A stretch of 64,000 bases of DNA from Pseudomonadota bacterium. GTDB lineage: Bacteria > Pseudomonadota > Gammaproteobacteria > Burkholderiales > Rhodocyclaceae. The stretch is from contig JAFEDJ010000054.1 of assembly GCA_018241685.1 (NCBI GenBank), positions 248,001-312,000 on the forward strand, read 5' to 3'. The position numbers and the translations under genes are program-made. Positions 23,654-34,727 of the stretch are shown piece after piece; positions within the stretch are counted from its first letter, which is position 1, and the number at the start of each line of letters is the position of its first letter. The notes under the pieces were generated by a model. That model had not been told where the DNA came from and did not search any database. It saw nothing but the letters and a program-made list of their open reading frames with translations.

Positions 23654-25783
23654 ATGCCCGCCCCGCTCGCGCCCGTCCGCCCGGTCAGCATCATCGGAGT
23701 CGGATCCTGCCTCGGCGCACCGATCTTCGGCCCTGCCGCCGGCCCACGCATCCTCAAGGACCTCGGCCTCGACGCGCAGTTGCGCAGCCGCGGCATCCCA
23801 GCCCGCTGGCAGTCCCTGCACGAACCGAGCGCCCCCAAGCCGCCCCGTGCATCGCTGCCGGAACGGCTTGCCAACGTCAGCGCCCTGCTCCACGACCTGG
23901 CCGACGAAGTCGCCGCCCTGTGCACCGACGGCACAGTGCCACTGGTATTGGGCGGCGACCATGCGATCGGCGCCGGCACCTGGCGCGGCGCGGCGCGAGC
24001 GCTGGAAGGGCGCGGCAAGCTGGGCCTGATCTGGATCGACGCCCACCTGGACTCCCACACACCGCAGACCAGCCACAGCGGCAACATCCACGGCATGCCG
24101 CTGGCCAGCCTGCTCGGCGTCGGCGACGCGAGCATGACCGGGATTCCCGGCCCCCATCTCGACCCGGCCCACGTGACCATCGTCGGCGCACGCTCCTGGG
24201 AGACGGAAGAACTGGCCCTGCTCAAGCGCCTCGGCGTGCGCATCTTCTTCATGCCCGAGGTCAAGCGTCGCGGCCTGCCGGCCGTGCTGTGCGAGGCGAT
24301 GAGCATCGCCCGCGAGGGCACCGCCGGCTTCGGCGTGTCGGTGGACCTCGACTCCGTCGATTGCGCGCTGCTACCGGCCACCACCTGCCTTGAACCGGGC
24401 GGCCTCGATCCGCAGGAGCTCGCCGACAGCCTGCACGGCCTGCGCAGCTGCGCCGATCTGGTCGCACTGGAAATCGTCGAATACGTGCCCGAACGGGACC
24501 GGAACGGCAGCGGTGCCGCCTGGGTGCGGGATTTCGCGGCGGCGGCCCTCGGCCCGACCACCACCAACCTGCTGGCCCGCGAGCAAACCTTCGGCGCGCA
24601 CAACTACGCCCCGCTGCCGGTGGTGTTCACCCGCGGCGAAGGCGTCTGGCTGTGGGACGTGGAAGGCCGGCGCTACCTGGACATGATGAGCGCCTACTCG
24701 GCGGTCAGCTTCGGCCACAGCCATCCGCGCCTGGTCAAGGTCCTCGCCGACCAGGCCCAGCGACTGGCGCTGACCTCCCGCGCATATGCCAACGACCGCC
24801 TGCCGCTGATGCTGGAGCGCCTGTCGGCGCTGCTCGGCTACGACCAGGCACTGCCGGTGAATACCGGCCTGGAGGCCGTCGAAACCGCCCTCAAGGCGGC
24901 CCGCAAGTGGGCCCACAAGATCAAGGGCGTGCCGGAGGGGCAGGCCGAGATCATCGTCTGCGCCGACAACTTCCATGGCCGCTCGACCACCATCATCGGC
25001 TTCTCGTCGGAGGCCCAGTACCGGGACGGCTTCGGCCCCTTCGCACCAGGCTTCCGCAGCATTCCCTTTGGTGACGCCGACGCACTCGCCGCAGCCATCA
25101 CGCCGCACACCGCCGCCTTCCTGTTCGAACCGATACAGGGCGAGGGCGGCATCCACGTGCCGCCGGACGGCTGGCTCGTTCGCTGTGCCGAGATCTGCCG
25201 CGCCAACAACGTGCTGCTGATCGCCGACGAGGTGCAGACCGGCCTCGGCCGCACCGGCCGCCTGCTGGCCTGCCAGCACGACGGCGTGCGCCCCGACGGC
25301 GTGATCCTCGGCAAGGCCCTCGGCGGCGGCCTGCTGCCCGTATCGGCCTTCCTTGCCGACGAGGCGGTGATGCAGGTATTCCGCCCCGGCGACCATGGCT
25401 CCACCTTCGGCGGCAACCCGCTCGGTGCTGCCGTCGCCGCCGAAGCCCTGGCCCTGCTCAGCGAGGAGAAACTGGTCGAACGCGCCGATCGCCTTGGCAG
25501 CACCTTCATGGCCCGCCTGCAGGCCATCCGCAACCCGCTGATCCACGAGGTGCGCGGCCGCGGCCTCTTGATCGGCATGGAGCTGGACATCCGTCGCGTC
25601 AATGCCCGCACCGCGGCAGAATGGCTGCTGGCCCGCGGCCTGATGACCAAGGACACCCACGACTCCGTGCTGCGCTTCGCCCCACCGCTGGTAATCACTG
25701 AAGCCGAGCTGGACTGGGCAGTCGGTGTCATCCAGGATGCGCTCGCCGACCTCGAACAACGCCTTTCCGGAAACAAGCCATGA
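23654..25783 (+). CDS. Arginase - ornithine aminotransferase fusion
   Basis: A single 709-residue frame carries two consecutive arginine-catabolic enzymes. Residues about 1-300 are arginase: GGDHAIG (His103), DAHLD (129-133), SGNIHGMP for the substrate guanidino side, and SVDLD (Asp231, Asp233) supply the Mn ligands. The usual DP after the last motif is DC. Residues about 308-705 are a class III aminotransferase of the ornithine-aminotransferase type, with the PLP Lys554 in ILGKALGGG and IADEVQTGLGRTG. Together they would turn arginine into urea and ornithine, then glutamate semialdehyde. GGAGGAAGACC fixes the start. yajD overlaps the stop by four bases. Confidence 0.92.
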   Translation: MPAPLAPVRPVSIIGVGSCLGAPIFGPAAGPRILKDLGLDAQLRSRGIPARWQSLHEPSAPKPPRASLPERLANVSALLHDLADEVAALCTDGTVPLVLGGDHAIGAGTWRGAARALEGRGKLGLIWIDAHLDSHTPQTSHSGNIHGMPLASLLGVGDASMTGIPGPHLDPAHVTIVGARSWETEELALLKRLGVRIFFMPEVKRRGLPAVLCEAMSIAREGTAGFGVSVDLDSVDCALLPATTCLEPGGLDPQELADSLHGLRSCADLVALEIVEYVPERDRNGSGAAWVRDFAAAALGPTTTNLLAREQTFGAHNYAPLPVVFTRGEGVWLWDVEGRRYLDMMSAYSAVSFGHSHPRLVKVLADQAQRLALTSRAYANDRLPLMLERLSALLGYDQALPVNTGLEAVETALKAARKWAHKIKGVPEGQAEIIVCADNFHGRSTTIIGFSSEAQYRDGFGPFAPGFRSIPFGDADALAAAITPHTAAFLFEPIQGEGGIHVPPDGWLVRCAEICRANNVLLIADEVQTGLGRTGRLLACQHDGVRPDGVILGKALGGGLLPVSAFLADEAVMQVFRPGDHGSTFGGNPLGAAVAAEALALLSEEKLVERADRLGSTFMARLQAIRNPLIHEVRGRGLLIGMELDIRRVNARTAAEWLLARGLMTKDTHDSVLRFAPPLVITEAELDWAVGVIQDALADLEQRLSGNKP

Positions 25784-26130
25784 GCGACAAACTCGACCGC
25801 CTCGTCCTCGAAGCCCGCCGCGCCGCCGACAAGCGCGCGGAGGGCTACCGCGAGAAGGCCCTGAAGATCTACCCCTGGGTATGCGGCCGCTGCGCGCGCC
25901 AGTTCACCGTCACCAACCTGCGCGAACTGACGGTCCATCACCACGACCACAACCACGACAACAACCCGCCCGACGGTAGCAACTGGGAGCTGCTGTGCGT
26001 GTATTGCCACGACAACGAACACCAGCGCCAACTCGAAGCCACCCAGGGCAACGTGACCGCCAAACAGCCCGGCAAGGCCGCCACCCATTCGCCGTTCGCG
26101 GGGCTGGGTGCGCTGCTGAAAAAGGATTGA
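25780..26130 (+). CDS. yajD: YajD family HNH nuclease-like protein
   Basis: The 116-residue protein has a CGRC and LCVYC pair of zinc-binding CxxC motifs flanking TVHHHDHNHDNNP, the HNH-type metal finger, which is typical of YajD. HNH members cleave DNA or RNA; the cellular role of YajD is unknown. Its ATG overlaps the stop of the arginase-aminotransferase fusion (ATGA), so translation is coupled although no functional link is apparent. Confidence 0.88.
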   Translation: MSDKLDRLVLEARRAADKRAEGYREKALKIYPWVCGRCARQFTVTNLRELTVHHHDHNHDNNPPDGSNWELLCVYCHDNEHQRQLEATQGNVTAKQPGKAATHSPFAGLGALLKKD

Positions 26131-26269
26131 GCCCGGGCGGAGCACACGCCGCCGCAACGGAACTCCGCCAGCCCCCTGTCACGGCCTGCACGCCGGCCTG
26201 CCATCGCCGTCTTCACCCCACCCGCCAACGGGCGTAGCATTCGGCCCCTTGTCTTCCCCCCGCGTCACC

Positions 26270-27532
26270 ATGAGCTCCAGCCCTGCCCGCGCCTGCGGCA
26301 TCGACTTCGGCACTTCCAACTCTACCGTCGGCTGGCTGCGGCCCGGTCTGCCGACCCTGCTGTCCCTTGAAGACGGCAAGGCGACGCTGCCCTCCGCCGT
26401 GTTCTTCAATGCCGACGAGGAAACCACCCATTACGGACGGGATGCGCTGGCGGAATACCTGGAGGGCTACGAAGGCCGCCTGATGCGGGCCATCAAGAGC
26501 CTGCTGGGCAGCAACCTGATGGACGGCAGCACCGAGGTCGGCGGCCGCGCGCTGCGCTTCCGCGACCTGCTGGCGAGCTTCATCGGAGAGCTGAAGAGCC
26601 GCGCCGAGGCTGAGGCCGGGCGCAGCTTCGAGCAGGCGGTGTTCGGCCGCCCGGTGTACTTCGTGGACGATAATCCGGCCGCCGACCAGCGCGCCCAGGA
26701 CACCCTGGAGGCGATTGCCCGCCAGGTGGGCTTCAAGGACGTCAGCTTCCAGTTCGAGCCGATCGGCGCGGCGCTGCACTACGAGGCCGGACTCGACCGG
26801 GAGGAGCTGGTGCTGATCGCCGACATCGGCGGCGGTACCGCCGACTTCTCTCTGGTACGCCTGTCGCCGGAACGGGCCAAAAGCGTCGACCGCCGCGAGG
26901 ACCTGCTCGGCAATGCCGGCCTGCACGTTGGCGGCACCGATTTCGATCGGGCGCTGAGCCTGGAATGCGTAATGCCGCTGCTCGGTTACAAGGGACTGAT
27001 GAAGAGCGGCGCTGAAGTACCGTCGGCGCTGTTCTTCCAGTTGGCCACCTGGCACACCATCAACTTCGCCTACACGCGGCAGGCCTTCGCCGACTTCCAG
27101 GCCATCTACCGGGACGCGGCGGCCCGCCAGGAGCTGGACCGCCTGGCCCGCCTGATCGGCCAGCGCGAGGGCCACTGGCTGGCCCTGCAGGTCGAACAGG
27201 CCAAGATCGACCTGTCCACCGCCAGCACGGCCCACATGGAGCTGGACCGCCTGGAAGCGGGGCTGGCCCACGAGATCACCCGTGAGGCCTTCACGCTGGC
27301 CACCCGCAGCCTGGTGGAACGCGTCGCGGCCACCGTCGGCAAGCTGCTCGACGAAGCCGGCGTGGCCCGCGACCGGGTCGATACCCTCTATTTCACCGGT
27401 GGTGCCAGCGGCGTGCCCCAACTACGCGAGCGCATCGCCGCCGAGCTGCCCAACGCGCGCGCGGTGGAGGGCGACCTGTTCGGCAGCATCGGCGCCGGCC
27501 TGGCCGTGGAGGCGGCGCGCCGCTACGGCTGA
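26270..27532 (+). CDS. yegD: Hsp70-family chaperone, YegD type
   Basis: The 420-residue protein has the actin-like ATPase core without the Hsp70 substrate domain: GIDFGTSNSTVGW (phosphate 1), EPIGAALHYEAGL, LIADIGGGTADFSLVRL (phosphate 2) and TGGASGVPQLRERI (adenosine). This compact form matches YegD, an uncharacterised Hsp70-like protein. I chose ATG 26270 over TTG 26249 because the conserved GIDFGTSN follows within 10 residues. It converges with the propionyl-CoA carboxylase operon across two hairpins. Confidence 0.9.
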   Translation: MSSSPARACGIDFGTSNSTVGWLRPGLPTLLSLEDGKATLPSAVFFNADEETTHYGRDALAEYLEGYEGRLMRAIKSLLGSNLMDGSTEVGGRALRFRDLLASFIGELKSRAEAEAGRSFEQAVFGRPVYFVDDNPAADQRAQDTLEAIARQVGFKDVSFQFEPIGAALHYEAGLDREELVLIADIGGGTADFSLVRLSPERAKSVDRREDLLGNAGLHVGGTDFDRALSLECVMPLLGYKGLMKSGAEVPSALFFQLATWHTINFAYTRQAFADFQAIYRDAAARQELDRLARLIGQREGHWLALQVEQAKIDLSTASTAHMELDRLEAGLAHEITREAFTLATRSLVERVAATVGKLLDEAGVARDRVDTLYFTGGASGVPQLRERIAAELPNARAVEGDLFGSIGAGLAVEAARRYG

Positions 27533-27534
27533 CG

Positions 27535-27563
27535 AAAAAAAGGGGCCGTCCTGAGACGACCCC
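27535..27563 (-). terminator. Rho-independent terminator for the pcc operon (minus strand)
   Basis: Read on the minus strand, GGGGTCGTC pairs with GACGGCCCC (one mismatch) around a short loop and is followed by seven T residues. It therefore ends the minus-strand mutase-meaB-pccB-pccA transcript just before the YegD stop; on the plus strand there is no T-tract. Confidence 0.8.
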
Positions 27564-27629
27564 GCTCCCTCGACAGGAACCCGCTTTTCGAGCGGATCTC
27601 CCTCCCCATCGAACGAAAACCAACTGTGA

Positions 27630-27659
27630 CCGCGCCCGGCTGGGAGAGCCTGGGCGCGG
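27630..27659 (-). terminator. GC-rich hairpin directly after pccA
   Basis: CCGCGCCC and GGGCGCGG form a perfect 8-bp stem with a 14-base loop starting about a dozen bases past the pccA stop. The following sequence has only a weak T-run (GGTTTTCG). It probably stabilises the mRNA end or acts together with the stronger terminator at 27535-27563. Confidence 0.5.
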
Positions 27660-27670
27660 CGGTGAATTGC

Positions 27671-29674
27671 TTACTCGAACTCGATGATGACTTCGTCCAC
27701 CGACAGGCTTGCGCCGGCCGAGGCGGAGATCTTCTTGACCTTGCAGTCCTGCTCGGCCTTAAGAATGTTTTCCATCTTCATCGCTTCGATGACCGCCAGC
27801 TTCTCGCCGGCCTTCACTTCCTGGCCGACCTGCACGGAAACTTCGCGCAGCAGGCCCGGCATCGGGGACAGCAGGAACTTGGACAGGTCGGGCGGCAGCT
27901 TCTCGGGCATCAGCGCCAGCAGTTCGGCGGCACGGGCGCTCATGACCATGAAGTCGGCGCGGGTGCCCCAATGGAACAGGCTGTACTTGATCTTGTGGCG
28001 CTCGACCTGGAGGGTGAATTCCTCGCCGTTGCAGGTGCCGTTGAACAGGGACTCGCCGAGCTTCCAGTCGGACTTGATCTCGTAGCTCTCGCCCTTGTAT
28101 TCCACGTGGTAGCCGCCGTCGATCGGACGGGCAACGACCGGGTGGTGCTCGTTGCCTTCCTTGTTCAGGCGGATGACCATCCAGTGGTCGTCCACGATGC
28201 GCTCGTGGCCTTGCAGCTGGCCGGTGATCGACGCGGAACGGTCGGTGAAGGCGCGGTAGACGTAAGCCGCAACCGAGACCAGCAGGGCCGGATCATCGTG
28301 GGGCACCATCGAGGCGTCGAAGCCCGTCGGATAGTGCTTGGGGATGAAGCCGGTGTCGAAAATGCCGGAATGGAAAACCGGATGCTGCATCAGCGCGGCC
28401 TGGAACGGAATGTTCGAGGAAATGCCGCGGATCACGAAGCCGTTCAGCGCGTCACGCATGCGGGAAATCGCCTGCTCGCGGGTGGCGCCGTGCACGATCA
28501 GCTTGGCGATCATCGAGTCGTAGTACATCGAGATCTCGCCGCCGTCGTAGACGCCGGTATCGACGCGCACCTGGCCCGCCACTTCCTTCGGCGGCTGGAA
28601 CTTGACCAGGCGGCCGGTGGACGGCAGGAAGCCACGGAACGGATCTTCGGCGTTGATACGGCATTCCATCGCCCAGCCGTTGATCTGCACGTCGGCTTGG
28701 GTCAGCGGCAGCTTCTCGCCGTAGGCGACGCGGATCATCTGCTCGACGAGGTCGAGGCCGGTGATCAGCTCGGTAACCGGGTGTTCCACCTGGAGACGGG
28801 TGTTCATCTCGAGGAAGTAGAACTCCTTGGTCGCGCCGGACACCACGAATTCGACGGTACCCGCGGACTCGTAGTTCACCGCGCGGGCCAGGGCCACGGC
28901 CTGTTCGCCCATGGCCTTGCGCATTTCGGGGTCGACGAAGGGGCTCGGCGCCTCTTCGATGACCTTCTGGTGGCGGCGCTGGATCGAGCAGTCACGCTCG
29001 TTCAGATACACGTAGTTGCCGTGGCTGTCGCCGAGCACCTGGATCTCGATGTGGCGCGGCTCGAGCACGTACTTCTCGATGAAGACGCGGTCGTCGCCGA
29101 AGGAGTTGCGCGCTTCGTTGACGCAGGAGGAGAAGCCTTCATGGGCTTCGGCGTCGTTGTACGCAACCCGCAGACCCTTGCCGCCGCCGCCGGCGGAAGC
29201 CTTGATCATCACCGGGTAGCCGATCTTCTTGGCGATCTCGACAGCTGCATCGGGACCATCAATGGCGTCGTTGTAGCCGGGGATGGTGTTGACCTTGGCT
29301 TCGATGGCCAGCTTCTTGGACTCGATCTTGTCCCCCATCTTGGCGATGGAGTAGTGCTTCGGACCGATGAACTTGATGCCTTCTTCTTCCAGGCGACGGG
29401 AGAACTCGGCGTTCTCGGACAGGAAGCCGTAGCCGGGGTGCACCGCCTCAGCGCCGGTCTGCTTGCAGGCGGCGATGATCTTGTCGGCGACCAGGTAGGA
29501 TTCCTTGGAAGCCGCCGGTCCGATGCACACGGCCTCGTCGGCCATATCCACGAACAGGGCGTCCTTGTCGGCCTCGGAATAGACGGCGACGGTCTTGATG
29601 CCCATCTTGCGGGCAGTCTTGATGACGCGGCAGGCGATTTCGCCGCGGTTTGCAATCAGGATCTTGGTAAACAT
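27671..29674 (-). CDS. pccA: Propionyl-CoA carboxylase, biotin-carboxylase/BCCP subunit
   Basis: The 667-residue alpha subunit has a biotin carboxylase half (MFTKILIANRGEIACRVIKTAR; ASAGGGGKGLRV ATP loop; EMNTRLQVEHPVTE), a linker domain, and a C-terminal biotinyl domain with EAMKMENIL holding the biotinylated lysine. It carboxylates biotin with ATP and bicarbonate for transfer to propionyl-CoA by PccB. The start at 29674 gives the canonical N-terminus. It is the last gene of a four-gene minus-strand operon with mutase, MeaB and PccB, which makes propionyl-CoA the most likely substrate rather than acetyl- or methylcrotonyl-CoA. Confidence 0.94.
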   Translation of the reverse strand: MFTKILIANRGEIACRVIKTARKMGIKTVAVYSEADKDALFVDMADEAVCIGPAASKESYLVADKIIAACKQTGAEAVHPGYGFLSENAEFSRRLEEEGIKFIGPKHYSIAKMGDKIESKKLAIEAKVNTIPGYNDAIDGPDAAVEIAKKIGYPVMIKASAGGGGKGLRVAYNDAEAHEGFSSCVNEARNSFGDDRVFIEKYVLEPRHIEIQVLGDSHGNYVYLNERDCSIQRRHQKVIEEAPSPFVDPEMRKAMGEQAVALARAVNYESAGTVEFVVSGATKEFYFLEMNTRLQVEHPVTELITGLDLVEQMIRVAYGEKLPLTQADVQINGWAMECRINAEDPFRGFLPSTGRLVKFQPPKEVAGQVRVDTGVYDGGEISMYYDSMIAKLIVHGATREQAISRMRDALNGFVIRGISSNIPFQAALMQHPVFHSGIFDTGFIPKHYPTGFDASMVPHDDPALLVSVAAYVYRAFTDRSASITGQLQGHERIVDDHWMVIRLNKEGNEHHPVVARPIDGGYHVEYKGESYEIKSDWKLGESLFNGTCNGEEFTLQVERHKIKYSLFHWGTRADFMVMSARAAELLALMPEKLPPDLSKFLLSPMPGLLREVSVQVGQEVKAGEKLAVIEAMKMENILKAEQDCKVKKISASAGASLSVDEVIIEFE

Positions 29675-29694
29675 GTCTTGGGCGTCCTCGGCGA

Positions 29695-31230
<1,536 letters not shown>

Positions 31231-31266
31231 TTACAGCCTCCAGTCAAAAATCGGGATGTATTTGTT

Positions 31267-32295
31267 TCAGCCCAGATAGCCCAGCAGCCGCAGCGCGGCC
31301 GCGGAGGGCGTCGTCTGGCCGGCCTCGACGGCCGCTTGCAAACCGGGCAAGTCCTGTTGCACCCGGGCGTGACTTGCGAACCGGGCCCGCAGGCCCTGGT
31401 CGATGAGTTCCCACATCCACGCGCGGGCCTGTTGGCACCGGCGGGCCTCGAACTCCCCGCTCCGTTTCATGGCGGAACGGTAATCGTTGATGGTATTCCA
31501 GAATTCGGCGATGCCCTGCTTCTGCAACGCAGACAGCATCAGCACCGGCGGCATCCAGTTGGGCGATGCATGGCGCAGCATGCCCAGCGCGCTCTTGATC
31601 TGGCCGCGTGCCACGTTGGCGGCCTGCGGGTTGATGTCGGCCTTGTTGATAACGATCAGGTCGGCGATCTCCATGATCCCCTTCTTGATCGCCTGCAGAT
31701 CGTCACCGGCGTTGGGCAGCTGCAGCAGACAGAAGATGTCGGTCATGCCGGCGACCGCGGTCTCGGACTGGCCGACGCCGACCGTCTCGATGATGATCAC
31801 GTCGAAACCGGCGGCCTCGCAGACCAGCATCGCCTCACGGGTCTTCTCGGCGACACCGCCGAGGCTGCCGGCCGACGGGCTCGGGCGGATGAAGGCCTCG
31901 GTGCGCTGGGACAGCAGCTCCATGCGGGTCTTGTCGCCGAGGATGGAACCGCCAGTGACGCTGGACGACGGATCCACCGCCAGCACCGCCACCTTGTGGC
32001 CCTGCTCGATGAGATACAGGCCGAGGGCTTCGATGAAGGTGGACTTGCCGACCCCGGGCACCCCGGAGATGCCGACGCGCATCGACTTGCCGGTGTGCGG
32101 CAGCAGGCCTTCCAGCACGTTGCGGGCGCGCTGCTTGTGGTCCGTGCGCTGGGACTCGATCAGCGTGATCGTCTTGGCCAGCGGGCGCAGCTGGTGCTTG
32201 AGGACGCCATCGACCAGGGCCTGGTCGGCAGCATCCCGTTGCGGAAGATCGGCGGGCATGTTCATGGGCTCGATAATGACCTGTGCGCCGGCCAT
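31267..32295 (-). CDS. meaB: MeaB, methylmalonyl-CoA mutase-associated G-protein chaperone
   Basis: The 342-residue GTPase has P-loop GVPGVGKST, VDPSSSVTGGSILGDKTRM, ETVGVGQSE (switch/DxxG-type region), and NKAD for guanine specificity, as in MeaB/ArgK. It guards cobalamin-dependent methylmalonyl-CoA mutase and gates cofactor loading. The gene sits 31 bases downstream of the mutase gene, its expected partner. An alternative start ten residues later (32265) is equally plausible, since neither has a clear ribosome site. Confidence 0.94.
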   Translation of the reverse strand: MAGAQVIIEPMNMPADLPQRDAADQALVDGVLKHQLRPLAKTITLIESQRTDHKQRARNVLEGLLPHTGKSMRVGISGVPGVGKSTFIEALGLYLIEQGHKVAVLAVDPSSSVTGGSILGDKTRMELLSQRTEAFIRPSPSAGSLGGVAEKTREAMLVCEAAGFDVIIIETVGVGQSETAVAGMTDIFCLLQLPNAGDDLQAIKKGIMEIADLIVINKADINPQAANVARGQIKSALGMLRHASPNWMPPVLMLSALQKQGIAEFWNTINDYRSAMKRSGEFEARRCQQARAWMWELIDQGLRARFASHARVQQDLPGLQAAVEAGQTTPSAAALRLLGYLG

Positions 32296-32326
32296 GGCCG
32301 GCGCACTGTCGGACTTCGGTCGCGGA

Positions 32327-34489
32327 TCAGGCCTTGCGGGCGGCGCGGATCTGCTTCAGCACTTCACGGGCGGCGGTCGGGATCGGGGTACCCGGTCCGA
32401 AGATGCCGGCCGCGCCGGCCTGGTAGAGTGCATCGTAGTCCTGGGCCGGGATCACACCGCCGACGAAGGTGATGATGTCGTCGGCGCCCTGATCCTTGAG
32501 GGCCTTGATGACGGCCGGCACGAGGGTCTTGTGGCCGGCGGCGAGGCTGGAACAGCCGACTGCGTGCACGTCGTTCTCGACCGCGTGACGTGCCGCTTCT
32601 TCCGGAGTCTGGAAGAGCGGCCCGATGTCGATGTCGAAGCCCAAGTCGGCAAAGGCGGAAGCCACCACCTTGGCGCCGCGGTCGTGGCCGTCCTGGCCGA
32701 GCTTGGCGATCATGATGCGCGGACGGCGGCCTTCCTCGGCGACGAAGGCGTCGATGTCGGCCTTGAGGGCCTGCCAGTCTTCATTGCCTTCGACCACCGA
32801 GTTGTAGATGCCGGTGACGGCCTGCGGGTTGGCGCGATAGCGGCCGAAGACCACTTCCAGCGCATCGGAGATTTCACCGACGGTGGCGCGCAGGCGCACG
32901 GCCTTGACGGTCAGGTCGAGCAGGTTGCCGTTGCCGCTCTTGGCGGCTTCGGTCAGCGCGGCCAGCGCGGCATCGACGGCGGCCTGGTCGCGGGTGGCGC
33001 GGATGCGCGCCAGGCGCTCGATCTGGGCTTCACGCACGACGTGGTTGTCGATGTCGAGAATGTCGATCGGGTCTTCCTTGGCCAGCTTGTACTTGTTGAC
33101 GCCGACGATGACGTCCTTGCCGGAGTCGATGCGGGCCTGCTTCTCGGCGGCGCACTCCTCGACCTTCATCTTGGCCCAGCCGGATTCGACGGCCTTGGTC
33201 ATGCCGCCCATCGCCTCGATCTCCTCGATCAGGGCCCAGGCCTTGTCGGCCATGTCCTGGGTCAGCTTTTCCATCATGTAGGAGCCGGCCCACGGGTCCA
33301 CCACGCTGGTGATGTGGGTTTCTTCCTGGATGATGATCTGGGTGTTGCGGGCGATACGCGCCGAGAACTCGGTCGGCAGCGCGATGGCTTCATCCAGCGC
33401 GTTGGTGTGCAGGGACTGGGTGCCGCCGAACACCGCGGCCATCGCCTCGATGGTGGTACGCACGACGTTGTTGTACGGATCCTGCTCGGTGAGCGACCAG
33501 CCGGAGGTCTGGCTGTGGGTCCGCAGCATCATGGACTTCTGGCTCTTCGGCTCGAACTGCTTCATGAGGCGCCACCACAGCATTCGCGCGGCGCGCATCT
33601 TGGCGATCTCGAGGTAGAAGTTCATGCCCACCGCCCAGAAGAAGGACAGGCGGCCGGCAAAGGTGTCCACGTCCATGCCGGACTTGATGCCGGTGCGCAC
33701 GTACTCGACGCCGTCGGCCAGCGTGAAGGCCAGCTCGATGGCCTGGTTCGCGCCCGCTTCCTGGATGTGGTAGCCCGAGATCGAGATGCTGTTGAACTTG
33801 GGCATGTTGGCCGACGTGTACTGGAAGATGTCGGCGATGATCTTCATCGACGGCGTCGGCGGGTAGATATAGGTGTTGCGGACCATGAACTCCTTGAGGA
33901 TGTCGTTCTGGATGGTCCCGGACAGCTTGTCCTGCGAGACGCCCTGCTCCTCGGCGGCGACGATGTAGCCGGCCAGGATCGGCAGCACGGCGCCGTTCAT
34001 GGTCATGGAGACAGAGATCTTGTCGAGCGGGATCTCGTTGAAGAGGATCTTCATGTCCTCGACGGAGTCGATCGCCACGCCGGCCTTGCCGACGTCGCCG
34101 ACCACGCGGGGATTGTCGGAGTCGTAGCCGCGGTGCGTGGCCAGGTCGAAAGCCACCGACACGCCCTGGCCGCCGGCGGCCAGCGCCTTGCGGTAGAAGG
34201 CGTTGGAGGCCTCGGCGGTGGAAAAGCCGGCGTACTGGCGAATGGTCCAAGGACGAGCCGCGTACATGGTGGCCTGGGGGCCGCGCAGGAAGGGCTCGAA
34301 GCCCGGCAGCGTGTTGGTGTACTTGAGGCCTTCGAGGTCGGCTGCGGTATACAGCGGCTTGACCGTGATGCCTTCCGGCGTCACCCAGTTCAGCTTGGCG
34401 ACATCGCCTTCAGGAGCCGATTTGGCGGCGGCCTTGTTCCAGGCGGCCAGATCAGGTTGCGGGAAGGTCGGTTCGGTGTTGTGCGCCAT
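32327..34489 (-). CDS. scpA: Methylmalonyl-CoA mutase, single-chain form
   Basis: The 720-residue enzyme contains the (beta/alpha)8 catalytic domain (about 30-560; RPWTIRQYAGFSTAEASNAFYR and HTHSQTSGWSLTEQDPYNN are visible signatures) and a C-terminal B12 domain with DGHDRGAKV, where His602 is the lower axial cobalt ligand. It isomerises methylmalonyl-CoA to succinyl-CoA. Having both domains in one chain of this length matches homodimeric mutases such as E. coli Sbm/ScpA. It heads the operon and is divergent from a GntR regulator. No epimerase gene is in the window. Confidence 0.96.
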   Translation of the reverse strand: MAHNTEPTFPQPDLAAWNKAAAKSAPEGDVAKLNWVTPEGITVKPLYTAADLEGLKYTNTLPGFEPFLRGPQATMYAARPWTIRQYAGFSTAEASNAFYRKALAAGGQGVSVAFDLATHRGYDSDNPRVVGDVGKAGVAIDSVEDMKILFNEIPLDKISVSMTMNGAVLPILAGYIVAAEEQGVSQDKLSGTIQNDILKEFMVRNTYIYPPTPSMKIIADIFQYTSANMPKFNSISISGYHIQEAGANQAIELAFTLADGVEYVRTGIKSGMDVDTFAGRLSFFWAVGMNFYLEIAKMRAARMLWWRLMKQFEPKSQKSMMLRTHSQTSGWSLTEQDPYNNVVRTTIEAMAAVFGGTQSLHTNALDEAIALPTEFSARIARNTQIIIQEETHITSVVDPWAGSYMMEKLTQDMADKAWALIEEIEAMGGMTKAVESGWAKMKVEECAAEKQARIDSGKDVIVGVNKYKLAKEDPIDILDIDNHVVREAQIERLARIRATRDQAAVDAALAALTEAAKSGNGNLLDLTVKAVRLRATVGEISDALEVVFGRYRANPQAVTGIYNSVVEGNEDWQALKADIDAFVAEEGRRPRIMIAKLGQDGHDRGAKVVASAFADLGFDIDIGPLFQTPEEAARHAVENDVHAVGCSSLAAGHKTLVPAVIKALKDQGADDIITFVGGVIPAQDYDALYQAGAAGIFGPGTPIPTAAREVLKQIRAARKA

Positions 34490-34711
34490 GGCTTTTCTAC
34501 CCTCACGTAGCTGGGCTGTTTACTGCAACCCTTGGTAATTAGTGACGTCAGTACCGGCCGTGACCCCTGGCCACGGCCGGCTGCCGTGTCCCGCGCAGGG
34601 AAGTTTTCTCCCTCCCTCTGTTTTGTGGCCCACCAGCCTTTCGGCGGTGGATCCGTACAAGGGTTACATCCTGCGCAGGAACTTGACTTGCTGTCTTGTA
34701 GATAATACTTT

Positions 34712-34727
34712 ATCCATAATTATGGAT
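34712..34727. promoter_or_regulatory. Perfect 16-bp palindrome over the GntR start codon
   Basis: ATCCATAATTATGGAT is perfectly palindromic and contains the ATG (34722-34724) proposed for the GntR gene. It sits in the 232-base divergent region between the mutase operon and the regulator, next to an AT-rich segment (GATAAT, 34701-34706) resembling a -10 box. An autoregulatory operator that also governs the mutase operon is the simplest reading, inferred from symmetry and place. Confidence 0.6.

Noticed and set aside
23614..24393. Alternative plus-strand frame starting ATG 23614 over the arginase domain
   Set aside because: The translation is Arg/Pro-rich shadow sequence without motifs; the arginase frame has all metal ligands and a strong ribosome site.
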